Assembly: GCA_021464415.1 (NCBI GenBank)
Contig: CM038465.1
Location: 25,926,990 to 25,990,989 of the forward strand
Direction of reading: 5' to 3'
DNA: 64,000 nt
From: Lonicera japonica
Lineage: Eukaryota > Streptophyta > Magnoliopsida > Dipsacales > Caprifoliaceae
Program-made: the position numbers and the translations under genes
In this document: positions 32,173 to 44,471 of the stretch, piece by piece
Layout of the letters: every line of letters begins with the position of its first letter
How positions within the stretch are numbered: position 1 is the first letter of the stretch
The notes under the pieces: model-generated
What the model was told of the DNA's origin: nothing
Database searches by the model: none
The model's input: only the letters and a program-made list of their open reading frames with translations

Positions 32173-33364
32173 ATGAATAAAGGCGGTGCTTTATCAAATA
32201 GCGAGGTAACTACAAAACCTAAATTGTATTGGACACTTGATCAAGATATAAAACTAGTGCAGTGTTTGCAATAACTTACAATCGGTGGGTATTGGAAAGT
32301 TGATACTAGATCCAGGACAGGATATTTGCAAGAAGTTGAGACTTGAGAAGATGTTAGAAGAGAAGCTTCATGAGTGTGGTTTGAAAGCTTCCCCTAACAT
32401 TGAGTCGCGAGTGAAGACATTGAAAAGGCAAACAATGGCTATTGCACAAATGTTGACCCAAACTCGCTTCACTTGGGATGATGAGGGTTGCCAAGTGAAG
32501 GCAGATTATGTTGCATTTAAAACATGGTGTCAAGTAAGTATAAACAAGTTCATTACTTTGACAACAAATAGTACTTACATTCTCTCTCTATGTATATATA
32601 CACAAATGCTTTGAATATGATTGAATTTGAGTTCCTTTTGGCTGAGATTTTAGGATGTATTTTACTGCAATTACGATACTGTTTTAATATGATTGAATTT
32701 GAGTATCTTTGGGCTGAAAATTGGTGTTAATTTACTACACTTTGAGCACTGTTTTTTAGATAATTTGTGGGTTGATTTGTTGCAACTACAATGTAGGCTC
32801 ACAAGGATGCAAAAAGGCTTAGGAACAAGTACTTCCCACACTATAATGCTTTGATCGAAATATACGAGAAGGATCAGGAAACTAGGGAAGGAGCAATAGA
32901 CCCTATAGGAGAGGAGGACAATATTCGTGCAAATATTCATAACATACCTGAAAATGATGATTATATTAATGCAAGTGAAGGAATTGAAGTCTCTAGCATC
33001 GAGAAGCACCATACTTCTTCCACAAGTCGAACTAAGGGCCGTAAGCATGCTATGACTTCAGATGGATATTCAAGTAGCCTTGGAGAAATAGCAACTTCAT
33101 TCAAAACTTTTGTTCAAAGTACGAATGAAAATATAGATAAACTAGCAAATGCTAAAATTTGCATGAACCATGAGACGAAGCTTGGAAAAGCTTGAGGTTG
33201 AGGTGGTTGAGAGCTTGAAGAGTATTGATGGTTTGACTAGGGCCGATGTCATAAAGGCCGCAAGTATGATCATTGGTGACACTCCAAAATGCAATTTATT
33301 CCTTGCCTTGGAGCCCTCCAATGACAAATTGTCATGGGTTCATGAACATATTGGGAGAAAATGA
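32173..33364 (+). pseudogene. Harbinger second protein, Myb/SANT-like
   Basis: The ATG at 32173 reads MNKGGALSNSE, then WTLDQDIKLVQCL, a stop, GGYWKVD, a frameshift, and KLHECGLKASPNIESRVKTL with FTWDDEGCQVKADYVAF. This is the Myb/SANT-like DNA-binding domain of Harbinger ORF1 proteins. An intron at 32534-32796 precedes HKDAKRLRNKYFPHYNALIE. A Ser-rich middle (SSTSRTKGRKH) and a C-terminal helical segment follow, ending DKLSWVHEHIGRK at 33364, with another frame change near 33170-33195. In known Harbinger systems this protein escorts the transposase to the nucleus and binds the ends. It has the same orientation as the transposase. Confidence 0.78.
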
Positions 33365-33956
33365 TTGTGTTGTTTCCTTTTGCGTTCATGAGTTGTGATT
33401 TTTGAGGTTAATGGATTGTTTTTATTTGTTAGAATCCTGATAGGTGGCTTTTGATTGAAATAATTTTTCACGGAATTCATTTCTATGCAAAATATTGTTC
33501 GGATATAATTAGACTTTATATTATGCGTATATTTATTTAGCAGTGGATTTATAATTGTTTGAGAAATTCATTTTTTGCATTTTTGTAGGATAGTTATTAG
33601 TTAAGTGTGAAAATATTGTTTGAAACTTTTTTTCAGTTACATTGCTGCAAAATAAAAAATAAAAAACTGTTAGGAACTTTTTTCTTTTCTTTTTCTCTTT
33701 TATTTTTTTTTAAATTACAAAAATTGTAATTGTTTGAAAAATTAGTAGGAGATATCTTCTCATCTTATAAATGGAAGGGTATTTTTGTACTTGACATTTT
33801 ATTCCTTTCCCATTCCCGGTTGAACTAAATATAGTAAAAGTAATGTAATATTCCAGGAATAGAATATTCATGTCTGAACCAAATATTGGCATTGCATCCT
33901 AGATGCCTGAAAGAAAGATTTTCAGGAATCAAGTATGCCCATTCCATTCCCAAAAC
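33365..33956. other. Harbinger 3' non-coding region up to right TIR
   Basis: AT-rich, with several T runs. No gene is seen; it probably holds the 3' UTR of the Myb-like gene and subterminal sequence. Confidence 0.45.
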
Positions 33957-33973
33957 TCGAACCAAACGAGCCA

Positions 33974-35398
33974 TCAGCTAACTCTACTGTTGCTCATTAG
34001 TTAGATAAAAACTTAATTAAAAGAAAAAAAATATATATATATAGTGCTTAAATATATATATATATATATATATATGATACATTGACTCCATAGTTAGAAA
34101 ATTAATATATATTTTTAGTTCTGAAGTCATAATCATATGATCAAATTATGCAGTCAATACGTGACATTCTTATTTTGGAACCAAAACGTTGACATTGAAT
34201 GTGTTGAATCAGTATACTTGACATCGTAATTTGCATTTAATTAATTTTTCAACTAAAAAGGAGAGTATTCGCAAGTTGGCTATTGTATATGAAATATAAA
34301 TGTTCAACCTTTATACACACACACAAAAACAAAAAAGTCACTTAAATAGAAAAAATTAACATTGAGTATTAGTAATACTCAATGTTAACCGGCCCTGATT
34401 GGCGGGTTGTTTAATTTCACAAAAAAAAGAAAAGAAAAAGAAAGTACGTATGTATAAAAATTGAGATGAGAAGAAAGTATAGTAAGAAGACTTTTAAAAT
34501 TTGAGCATTCGGCCCGGGAGAAAACATTCGGAGTTCTCTCCTCTTAGGAAGGCAAGGGCCCAATTAATGGGTTTTGTTAACGAAGGACGACAAACACAAA
34601 TATTGGAGTATGAGTAAGTTAATTTAGAGGGTGTTTGTTTTTATTTTTGAATATTTAATAAAAAAAGTATTAAATATTTAAAGGTGCAATATGATATTTG
34701 TTTTTTTAAATTATTAAGAGTTTAGAAGTTATTTTTTTTTTATTGATTAAACATTACCATTAAGAGGCATTAGTCTTGCTGAACACTTAATACTGAATTT
34801 AAACCATTATTTTATACATAAACAAAAAATTTAGAATCTCATTCAAAATAAAAAATAAACAATATTTTTAGAATTTGAAATCAACATTTAGCACTCAGTA
34901 ATTAGTAATCAGCATTCAACAATTAAAAGTAAGAAGAAAAAAAAAACCGCACTCTTAGTAGTAATAACATATACTTAAATTTGAGAAATCCTAAGATTGA
35001 GTCGCATATAAAATGAGATTTTCTTTGTTTAAGCTTTAAAATAAAGAAAAAGAACCTTATACCTTTCTTCTTTTAATTCAAAAAACAAAATAAACATAGA
35101 CACACTTGTTTCCTTTTTCAAGACCTCTAAAAATTATCCCTCCCACGTGGGCCCCACTATAAACTAATTTAGAAATTAGTTTTGTAGAATTAAACAAACG
35201 TGAGAGTGGACACCCAATAGTCCAAAATTATGTGCTGGCAAGGGGGTTCAATTAGGGGAATAAAAGGCCTACTAATAGAACATTTGAGCCCAATGCCCAA
35301 TAAATTTAAATCCTCAAAATTAGATTTTGCCTTTTTGGTTTGGACTGAACTCATAGAGAGATTGAGAAGTGTCAAACTAGGTTACAAAAGTACGGTTA
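33974..35398. other. Intergenic AT-rich DNA with an (AT)n microsatellite
   Basis: (AT)n tracts are at 34030-34043 and 34051-34075. ATTGAGTATTAGTAATACTCAAT near 34362-34384 is a near-perfect palindrome. Poly-A and poly-T stretches are frequent. No coding sequence is recognised. Confidence 0.6.
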
Positions 35399-36108
35399 TG
35401 ATGAGCCCAAGGGCAGCGCTGACGCTGGGTCATGGAGTGAAGGCTGTGCCGATCCCATCCGGGTTTCAAGCGGCCCAATCACTCGAGCTAGAGCTAAGAA
35501 GATCAAGGAGACCCTTATGACCATGGTCCAAGAGATGATGAGCAAAGCTGAAGCATGGAGGAGCATTGAAGGGGATCGGGCTCAAGAATGGAAGACATTG
35601 CTTAAAGGCCCTATTGAAGATGTTCAAAATAGTAGCCCAAGAGATTAAAAGCATGTATTAGATAAATGGTCTGGGCTAGGCTTAGTTTATTTTAAGCTTA
35701 ATTTATGTTTAGCTTTGTTTGGGCCCAAATTATGTGAAAACCCATTAATTTCGTTTTTGTTTATTTTCCTAGACCTAGTAGGTTTAATTACTCCTATTTA
35801 AAGGAACTAACGCTATTGTTTTAAGCAGCTTTTGATTAATTAATATTTTCGAGTATTTTCATCTCTTGCGTTCTAAGAACGTCTCGAACAGCCAGAATTA
35901 GGGTTCTTGTTGTTCTTCGACTTAGCAATCAATTCACCCATCGATTGATTGTTTGTCTTCGACTATACCAAGGTTCTATCTCGTTTTCGGGATTGGGTCA
36001 AGGTTCCACCTCCATTAACTTCGCATGGTTCCAAGGTTCTTGCGTTTTTCAGCGTCAAGGGTTGCGGATTCATCTTATTGGGTAGAAATATGATCGTGGT
36101 TCATATCA
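35399..36108 (+). repeat. CRM-like 5' LTR
   Basis: TGATGAGCCCAAGG...GGTTCATATCA, 710 bp. It differs from the 3' LTR by about 18 substitutions counted by eye, mostly transitions, and by no indel. As in the 3' copy, its first 250 bp are coding-like because pol overlaps the LTR. Confidence 0.95.
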
Positions 36109-36110
36109 GT

Positions 36111-36121
36111 TGGTATCAGAG
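36111..36121 (+). promoter_or_regulatory. CRM-like primer-binding site
   Basis: TGGTATCAGAG, two bases after the LTR end, complementary to initiator tRNA-Met as in chromoviruses. Confidence 0.9.
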
Positions 36122-37118
36122 GGAATTTTTTATCCAGGTTTTATCTTTCGTTTGCTTCTGTTTTGTTAAATTCGTAGGCTGCTTTAATTCGTATCTTCTT
36201 AAAACTAGGGTTGTTATTTTCGATTGTGAAAAAAAAATCGATTCTGCTTTGCTACATAATTATCGAATTTGTTCTGCTGAGTAATTTTCGAACCTGTTCT
36301 TGCTAAGAAATTGTCGAATCTGTTCTTGTTAAATTATTACGAATTGAACCCTAGCTGCGAATCTATTCTTACTAAGTGTGTTTCGAATCTGCTCTTGATT
36401 GTTAATATTGCGATTGCTAGGGTTAGTAGAAACTTCGATAATTCCATATAAACCCTAGTTGTTGAGTTTCGATTGCTGCGTATAAACCCTAGTTGTCGAG
36501 TTTCGATTGTTAGGGTTAATTAATTCTGATTGCTGCGTATAAACGGATCCAGTTTTGATTGCGAATTCCTTATATTGTTGATTTTAGATTGTGAATACTT
36601 TTGTACTGAAATTTTGAAATCTGAAAATTTCGACTACACCAGATTAAAGTAGAAGTTGAGAGACCCAGAATAAAAAAAAAAGTGCTAGACTACAGCCTAG
36701 AGACTGAACTTTCGCTCATTTTTCTCGATTTGGGTTCTATAGGGTCCAAGGATTCCAAAAATTCTGTTTCCACGAGACTGAACTTTCGCTCATTTTTCTC
36801 GATTTTGTCGCTTCGCATCGTGTCCACAATTCATTAGGATTCCTGTTTATTGAGTTCTTGGTGAAAAACATACTTGTCCTAGCATACAATTGATCTGTCT
36901 GGATTGTGATTGGTCTGTTTGGGAACCAAGACGAAGGTTCTGGCTTTTCGATTTGTTTGAAAGTTCCAAAAGGAGAAATTGAGAGGAATATCATTACTTT
37001 TGAGAGCTAAACACGAGCGGTAAAATCAGAGTGACATATTCTGAGTGAAACACGTAAGGGAGTGCAGTGAGGAAATCTTTATTTTTTTATATTGTGCTAA
37101 TCTCTGTTTTGCAGTAAT
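36122..37118 (+). other. CRM-like leader
   Basis: About 1 kb, non-coding. It contains several imperfect copies of a TCGAATCTGTTCTTG / CCCTAGTTGTCGAGTTTCGATTG phrase (36230-36530), and a duplicated GAGACTGAACTTTCGCTCATTTTTCTCGATTT at about 36700 and 36775. An acceptor-like TTTTGCAG precedes the gag ATG. Confidence 0.6.
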
Positions 37119-38797
37119 ATGTCAAACTTCGATCATAAGTTGTTCCAAGAAGCCATGACGAGTACCTTACAAAATATGATGAGAGAGGAGTTGGGTGGCT
37201 TTAGAGAGCAAGTAGAGGAGATCAGTGACGAATTAAAACGAATGCGGGTGAAAGTAGATAGAGTTGAGAGCGCTCAACATGAGCAATCACGTAGTGCCCA
37301 AAGAAGTGCTAGACTACAGCCTAGAGAAAGGAGGCTGAGAACGATCCTGATAAATTTTACCGAGATAGCTTTGACGATGGGGATAGCGACGTCGATTCGG
37401 TAACCGCTAACCGACGGAATGGTAGGTGATTTGGTAGAGGAACTAATCGGGAGGATGACAACATGAATGGGATCAAGATGAAGATTTCATCATTCCAAGG
37501 GAAGAATGACCCCGAGGCCTATCTTGAGTGGGTCAAGAAAGTGGAATTGGTGTTTGCTTGCCATAATTACTCCGAGTCCAAAAAGGTTAAATTGGCGGCT
37601 ATTGAATTTTCTGATTATGCAATTGTTTGGTAGGATCATTTGATGACAGAGCGAAGGCGTAGTGATGAAGGGCCTGTCCAAACTTGGGATGAGATGAAGC
37701 GGTTGATGAAGAAGCGGTTTGTACCCGATCATTATTATCGGGAATTGTATCAAAAATTACAGGGGCTTACACAGGGAAATCGTAGTGTGGATGAGTACTA
37801 CAAAGAAATGGAAGTGGCCATGATTCGGGCCAAGGTTGATGAGAATAGAGAAGCTACCATGGCACGGTTCTTAAGTGGGTTAAATCGGGAAATTGCCAAT
37901 GCGGTTGAGTTGCAGCCTTACGTTGAGATTGAAGATATTGTGCACGCGGCAATTAAAATAGAGAGGCAACTCAAGAGGAGGGGTAGTCTACGCCAAAACC
38001 AAAGTCCAACCACGCCCTCTTGGAAATCAAATCCCCTTTGGAAGAATGAGGAGAAATCAGCAGCATCAAAGCCCAAAACAGAGCCCAAACAAGGGACGAC
38101 CAGCCTTGGAAACCAAGGTAAACCTAACACTACTAGTACTCCTACTACTCGAAACCAGGACATTATCTGTTGGAAGTGTCAAGGGAGAGGCCACATGTCT
38201 ACTCAATGCCCGAACAAGCGAGTAATGATGCTTCTGGATAATGGGGAATATGAAACGGATGAAGAAGGCGCTGTAGCTATGCCACCTTTGGAGGATATCG
38301 AAGAAGAGGAGAGTGCCAACCAGGGCGAGTTGTTAGTTGCGAGAAGAGCCCTTAGTGTGCAAGCAAGGGAGGATGACGAGCAGCGTGAGAATATTTTCCA
38401 CACTAGGTGCCTGGTGCTAGGCAAGGTGTGTAGCTTGGTGATAGATGAAGGTAGTTGTACTAATGTGGCTAGCACAATTATGGTGGAGAAGCTAGCATTG
38501 CACACGACTACGCATCCAAGGCCTTATAAACTGCAGTGGTTGAATGATAGCGGTGAAGTGAGGGTGAACAAGCAGGTTTTGGTGTCCTTTAGCATAGGAA
38601 AATACGAGGACCAAGTGCTTTGTGATGTGGTTCCCATGCAAGCCGGCCATATGCTGTTGGGGAGGCCGTGGCAATATGATAGAAGAGTTAAACACGACGG
38701 CTTCACCAATAAATACTCATTTGAGATGAATAAGAGAAAAATCATTCTTGCACCTTTACCACCACAACAAGCCTATGCTGATCAGTTGAAATTGTAA
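37119..38797 (+). pseudogene. CRM-like gag and protease
   Basis: The ATG at 37119 gives MSNFDHKLFQEAMTSTLQNM with a coiled-coil-like start. The frame is lost near 37403, resumes at 37462, and has a TAG at 37631-37633 where family members have Trp. It then runs open to the TAA at 38795-38797. The gag core has WDEMKRLMKKRFVPDHY and VDEYYKEMEVAMIRAKV. The CCHC knuckle CWKCQGRGHMSTQC is intact. The protease region reads SLVIDEGSCTNVAS, where the active-site triad is D-E-G, and then HMLLGRPWQYDRR. Pol continues in the same frame after the TAA. Confidence 0.88.
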
Positions 38798-39534
38798 AAT
38801 GAGGAAGAGCAAAGGAGAGCTGAAAAGAAAAAGACAATGAGTGGTGAGGAAAAGAAAGAGAGTGAGGGAAAAAGAAAAGAAATTGACAAAAAAGAAAGTA
38901 GAGTGGAAAAATCAGTGACTATTGAGAGTAAGTTTGAGAGGAGGCAAAAGAATTTTTACTCGAGGGCTAGTGAAGTAAAAAGAGCGATGCTTTGTAATCA
39001 GCTTCTTGTACTTGTGTACAAAGAAGCGCTTTTGAACACTAACGAACTAAATTCTTCTTTGCCTAGTGTTATTATCTTTTTTTTGCAGGATTTTGGTGAC
39101 GTCTTTCCAGAGGATACGCCAAGCGGTTTACCACCTATTCGAGGAATAGAGCATCAAATTGATTTCGTACCCGGAGCATCCATTCCAAACCGCCCAGCCT
39201 ATAGGAGTAATCCAAAGGAGACGAAGGAACTTCAAAGGCAAGTGACGGAGCTACTAGAAAAAGGATATGTGAGGGAGAGTATGAGCCCATGTGCGGTGCC
39301 AGTGTTGCTAGTACCAAAAAAATATGGAACGTGGAGAATGTGCGTGGACTGTCGAGCCATAAATAATATCACGGTAAAGTATCGTCACCCCATTCCACGT
39401 TTAGATGATATGCTTGATTAGTTGCATGGGTCTAGTATATTCTCTAAAATTGATTTGAAAAGTGGATACCATCAAATTAGGATGAAAGAAGGAGATGAAT
39501 GGAAAACAGCCTTTAAAACAAAATATGGTTCATA
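38798..39534 (+). pseudogene. CRM-like pol: linker and N-terminal reverse transcriptase
   Basis: A Lys/Glu-rich linker (EEKKESEGKRKEIDKKES) leads to the RT entry (DFGDVFPEDTPSGLPPIRGI), VRESMSPCAVPVLLVPKKYG and MCVDCRAINNITVKYRHPIP. A TAG at 39419-39421 interrupts the frame, which continues as [11 protein letters not shown] up to 39534. There the Tekay LTR begins; RT resumes at 48608. Confidence 0.88.
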
Positions 39535-41539
39535 TGTAACACCCCTAGCCCTATTTTGCTTTTAAAACTCTTGTCGTATTTCGTGTAGCTGATAACTTGT
39601 ATTTCGGCTAGCGTTCTTATGGTGTAATGTACCTACTTGTAGTTTCAAGCCTTGATCATGTTGTTATAGTGTAATTAAGTTTGAATAATCAATCGTTTCA
39701 TCATTCGGGTGGTCCGAATTGAAAACGAGATCTTAAACGTGTGTTTTAATTCTACGCGATTTACTAAATTTTGGCCAATTTTGAAAGATCATAACTTCTT
39801 CATCCGATGTCCAAATGACTCCCCATTTGCGGCCAAATCTTCCTCTCATTCCCCTCTACAAGTTTCGTGTTTGGCCCGAGTCAAGATTCGGACGTTTCGA
39901 GGCTCATTATGGGCTTTTAAGGTGACAATTTGTTGCAGCAGTCACCATGATCGATCATGGTACACTCCATGATCGATCATGGGCACACCAGAGCACTCCA
40001 GAACACTTCAAGATCGATCATGGGGGAACCATGATCGATCATGGTAAGCCTGTAAGTCGTATTTGACCAATTTTGACCCGAAAACTCACCCTTTTAACCC
40101 CATTTCTCCCGCACCTTCGACATAACCATTCCAAGGGAGAGTGAGGGTCTTGAGAGCAACCCAAGGGAGGGTTATTTGAAGCTTGGAAGGCATCCAATCT
40201 ATTGATCCACGCTTGGGCTTCCGAGTCATCTTCTTCTCCTTCGTCTTCAACCTTCCGCACCTCCATTAAAGCTTGGCGAAGCTTTAGGGTTTCCATTTCT
40301 TGGGGAGAAACACCGCCACACCATCATTTTCGGAATTAGAGCTTCATAGAGGTGGGAATCTAGTATCAAAACTATTTTTCTAACTTGTTATGGTTTGATT
40401 CTCACTATACCATCTATTAGCTCCAAAAACCCTAAGTTATCTACACATGCTTTGGGTGTATGATGAGATTATGATGCAGTGTTTAAATTAATGATTCTAG
40501 TAGCCTATATGTTGATTAAATACCATGATTAAACTATAATTTCTTACCAAATACTTTCCCTTCACTGAAACCCAACTTGGACAAGATTGTATAGTGATGA
40601 TTCTTGCTACGCACATTTATATAAATTGATAATGGTCCAAGTGGTTGGATTTCTTCATAAAATACTTATTAAACGAGTTGTTCTACTTACTGAGATGGTT
40701 TATACTACAAATCTCATGTTGAAAACATTACGGGTTTTATGTGGGATGATTGGTTTGCCTAAAGGCTTATTGCTAGCGCTAGTCCATGATAGGTCCCAGG
40801 TTCGTCTCTAACGATTGAGACTTAAGTTGGGACAGAGAGCCCCTGGGTGCAAGACCCGAAACCGTGCACGGAAAATAACGGGAGGCCCTGCTGCCGCGTG
40901 GTTGAAAGGCCACGAAATGCAGACCTGGTTGTACGCTTGGATAGACGCTGTTATCGTTGACTTGGGATTCATGAGTTCTGAGGTGAAACCCGTATTAGTT
41001 GTATTACAAGGTTGTTGATATAAGCTACTTACATATATATGTGTATATATGAGGAGTAAAGAAGGCCTTGCTACTTTTTCTAAATTTAATTTATTATATG
41101 ATTCCCACTGACTCAGTTTGACTCACTCCTACTATTTTCTATATAGGTACTTCTACAGGTTCGTCGGGAAAGGGGAAAAAGAAGGACAACTCTTCTTAGA
41201 CTGCCTCATTTCCTACCTTATAGTTAATTGAGGGTCCTCCAAATGGAAGGACCATTGGTCTTAAAATTTTGTTTACACTTGCGATGTGATATGTAACTTG
41301 TATATTTCCTCTATGATTGATATGTAAATTAAGGATTGTAGACTTATGTTTTGGAACCTCATTAGAGGCCTGTAACATATACTTTGTATGATATGGTTAT
41401 GGTGTGAATTTTAGTTTCATGGATATAATCATTGCTTACTGTTCTATGTTTATCTAATTTTGGATAGCCGTCGAGTACGGCTCCGTGATTAACCAGGTCC
41501 CGGAGGGTGAATCCTCTTAACGGGATTTGGGGCGTCACA
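39535..41539 (+). repeat. Tekay-type 5' LTR
   Basis: TGTAACACCCCTAGCCC...GGGGCGTCACA, 2005 bp. It contains three perfect and one partial copy of a CCATGATCGATCATGG palindrome (39945-40044) and a GC-richer block at 40840-40970. Short frames inside it are not genes. Confidence 0.95.
39945..40044. repeat. Palindrome cluster CCATGATCGATCATGG in the 5' LTR
   Basis: Perfect 16-bp palindromes at 39945-39960, 39967-39982 and 40029-40044, and a partial copy (GATCGATCATGG) at 40012-40023. Centres are 22 and 62 bp apart. The same cluster is in the 3' LTR. It is a possible binding site for a dimeric regulator or a hairpin; its role is unknown. Confidence 0.9.
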
Positions 41540-41542
41540 AGT

Positions 41543-41553
41543 TGGTATCAGAG
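41543..41553 (+). promoter_or_regulatory. Tekay-type primer-binding site
   Basis: TGGTATCAGAG, three bases after the LTR, is the initiator tRNA-Met site. The following 350 bp (41554-41903) are a short non-coding leader ending in an acceptor-like CTTCTTATAG just before the gag ATG. Confidence 0.9.
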
Positions 41554-41903
41554 GCATAGGTTTCTTTTCCTTTCGCCGAGTGTGGGATAGAATAAGAAAT
41601 TCGATTTCGTGTTGATTCTATCCATTCTAATTATCAAGATTGGGAGAAACTCGAGGAGCCCGTTTTTGTTTCTAGCGTAGTAGCAGAAAGACTAATGAGT
41701 TATATTATAGTCAGCCACCACGCAACGGATGACTATACTATAAATCATTAGTATACTGCCACTAACTAGAATCGAAACAAGATGGTCAATTGGGTTCTAC
41801 CCAGAAGGTTTATTTCTTATTCCCCGGATGTTCACTTCGTCTTTCAATTCCATGTTATCCTGTGATACTTGTGGTACTAAACATATTTTTCTCTTCTTAT
41901 AGA

Positions 41904-43112
41904 ATGGGACCGAATAAAGGAAGTAAGAGGCCGGTTTATCAACATGACAATCCGGGTGAGGAGGAACCCATTGAGAATCAGGATACCGGGGGTGGTTCTA
42001 ATCAAGATTTGGCTGCCCGGTTGGAAACTATGATGAGTGGGTTTCTCAACAAACTCACCGGTGTCCTTAAGAACAATCATGGTACTACTAGCGGTGTCGG
42101 TCCTAGCCACACCCGAGCTCCTAGGAACACTACCAATGATGATGAAGATGTGGTGAATGTTGAGCATGACCCTCAAGGAGGGGAGGGCGATGAGGTTTAT
42201 TACCTTAAGGAATTTAATCGTTTACAGCCACCAAATTTTGACGGGTCACCTGGACCCGAAGCCGCTGAAGGATGGCTTTACCATATCCACTCCCAACTCA
42301 GAATACTGAATGCCCCTGAGCAAATGTGGGTTGGATTCGCTTCTTTAAAGCTTGAGGGAAGTGCACTGCGATGGTGGAGGTCCATCGGTGGACTTAATGT
42401 GATTGCTGGTTGGGTTGAGTTTGATAGAGCCTTTCGTGATAAGTACGTGTCTGATGCATACTGTAGAGCAAAGCGAGATGAGTTCTACAACTTGATTCAG
42501 GGTAGAATGTCGGTTGAGGAGTATTGTCTTAAGTTCGAGGAGCTAAGCATGTATGTGATGGGGATTTATGATCAGCAAAAGCAAGAGAGATTCCTCAATG
42601 GCCTTAGAGTTCAATATCGCCGTATAATGGGGTTCACTAAATTTCCCAATTACAAAGCTTGTGTTGAAACGGCTCTTAAGCTCAATAGCCAATTTGAACA
42701 AACCGCCCATCTTATGGGAGCAGTGAACAAGAGAAGAGGAAATGATCGGAGGGGCCCTTGGGATAGGAACAAGAAAACTCGTTCTAGTTCAGAATCTTCT
42801 GGAGGAAATAACACTAGCAGTGGAGGCAGTAGTGGGCTACGTTCTGGGTGTTTTATATGTGGCGGTTATGATCACTATCGCAAGGATTGCCCAAACCGTG
42901 ATCGAAGAGAGGAGATGAGCCAGAATAGTGGTCGTAGCCGAGGTGGAAGCAGTGAAAGAGGCCAGTCGGGTAGGTTTGGAAGCCGTTCATCTCAGTCATC
43001 ATACCAGGATCGAACTCCGAGTCAGGGACAATATCAAGGGAACTACCTATCTCAGCAGCAACAATCTACCTATCGTCCAAATTAGCCACAGGGCCAGGGA
43101 AGCCAAGGGGGT
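41904..43112 (+). pseudogene. Tekay-type gag
   Basis: The ATG at 41904 begins MGPNKGSKRPVYQHDN; the same frame is open further upstream, but without an ATG in gag-like sequence. The gag core has FNRLQPPNFDGSPGPEAAEG, GSALRWWRSIGG and FRDKYVSDAYCRAKRDEF. The zinc knuckle CFICGGYDHYRKDC (from 42849) is an intact CCHC. A Ser/Gly/Arg-rich tail follows. A TAG at 43083-43085 interrupts the frame, which is otherwise continuous into the protease. Confidence 0.9.
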
Positions 43113-44471
43113 TGAGTCTTCAATTTGACTTCGGCGGCAAACCAAGAGGACCATACTGTGATGGAAGGTAGTCTCGTTCTTTTTAACACCGGTGTTAAAG
43201 TTTTATTCGATACGGGTGCATCTCACTCCTTCATATCTATTGCATGTGCTGTAAGTTTGGGTTTGAATCCAAAGAAGTTAGAAGTACCCATTAGTATTGG
43301 CATGCCTACAGGAGTTAGTGTTTGTTTAACCCATTATTGCTCAGTAATTCTCTCCCTCCACTCCGACTGTCATATGGAGGATAGATTTCTTATAATTGAC
43401 ATGAGTCCTTATGATTTAATCCTTGGGATGGATTGGTTAACGAAGTACCAAGCCACGATTGATTGTCATGCTAAGAAAGTCATCGTCTGTCATCCATGGG
43501 GTGAAAAAGTTGTCTTTTATGGAGAGAAATACAACCTATATCCAGCAACTTATGCTCTCAAGAAAGAACAACGAGATTATATGGGGTGGTTAGCAAGCAT
43601 AGTGAGTACCGAAATTACGCCGTTGACTCCTCAAGATGTCCCGATCGTTAGTAAGTTCTTGGATGTGTTTCCTGATGACTTGCCTGGATTGCCCCCGCAC
43701 CGGGAGATCGAATTCAGTATTGATTTAGTACCGGGAGCCACACCCATTTCTATTTCACCTTACCGTTTGGCTCCAGCAGAGCTAGGTGAGCTCAAGACTC
43801 AACTAAATGATCTTTTATCCAAAGGGTTCATTCGACATAGCTCGTCCCCATGGGGAGCACCATTCTTGTTTGCCAAGAAGGCGGACGGATCGCTCCGCCT
43901 TTGTATTGATTATCGTCAACTCAACCGGATTACCATTAAAAATAAGTACCCTCTTCCGCGTATAGATGATCTATTCGACCAACTTCGAGGCGCTTATTTC
44001 TTCTCTAAGATTGATTTGCGATCGGGTTATCATCAATTGCGTGTCCGTGAGACGGATATCCCCAAAACAGCCTTTCGTACCCGCTATGGTCACTTTGAAT
44101 TCCTGGTCATGCCTTTTGGGCTAACCAATGCACCGGCCGCATTCATGGACCTTATGAATCGCATTTTTTGACCTTTCTTAGATCAGTTTGTGGTGGTTTT
44201 TGTTGATGATATCCTTATTTATTCTCGTTCCGAGGCCGAGCATAAGAAACATCTTCGCATTGCTCTTCAGCTGCTTAGAAATCACCAGCTCTACGCAAAG
44301 TTCTCCAAATGTGATTTTTGGAGGGATGAGGTGAAATTTTTGGGACACGTTGTTTCGCGAGGAGGTATCTCTGTGGATCCCGCTAAAGTGGAGGCCGTCT
44401 TGAATTGGAATCGTCCCACCAATGTGTCAGAAATTCGTAGCTTTCTTGGGCTGGCTGGTTACTACCGGTGA
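43113..44471 (+). pseudogene. Tekay-type protease and reverse transcriptase
   Basis: Begins at a second in-frame TGA (43113-43115). Protease: [13 protein letters not shown] with an intact DTG, and [81 protein letters not shown] and the catalytic FVDDILIYS (near 44205). TGA codons at 44169-44171 and 44469-44471 stand where the family has Arg, each one C-to-T from CGA. No frameshift occurs in this segment. Confidence 0.9.

Larger units (their letters stand above)
19283..33973 (+). mobile_element. PIF/Harbinger DNA transposon, expanded by nested retroelements
   Basis: The left end GGGCTTGTTTGGATCGAG (19283) and the reverse complement of the right end, TGGCTCGTTTGGTTCGAG (33973), form matching TIRs of the Harbinger type. 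Flanking trinucleotides are TAA (19280-19282) and TCA (33974-33976), a one-mismatch TSD of the expected length. Inside are a DDE_4-type transposase (split) and a Myb/SANT-like protein, the two proteins of an autonomous Harbinger element. Removing the copia insertion leaves roughly 5.5 kb. Both genes are damaged. Confidence 0.78.

Noticed and set aside
34028..34075. (AT)n tract as a possible promoter or matrix attachment site
   Set aside because: Simple microsatellite; no adjacent gene supports a regulatory call.
40039..40296. 85-codon minus-strand frame in the Tekay LTR, repeated at 47104-47385
   Set aside because: Present twice only because the LTR is duplicated. The two copies differ in start and length, and no family is recognised.
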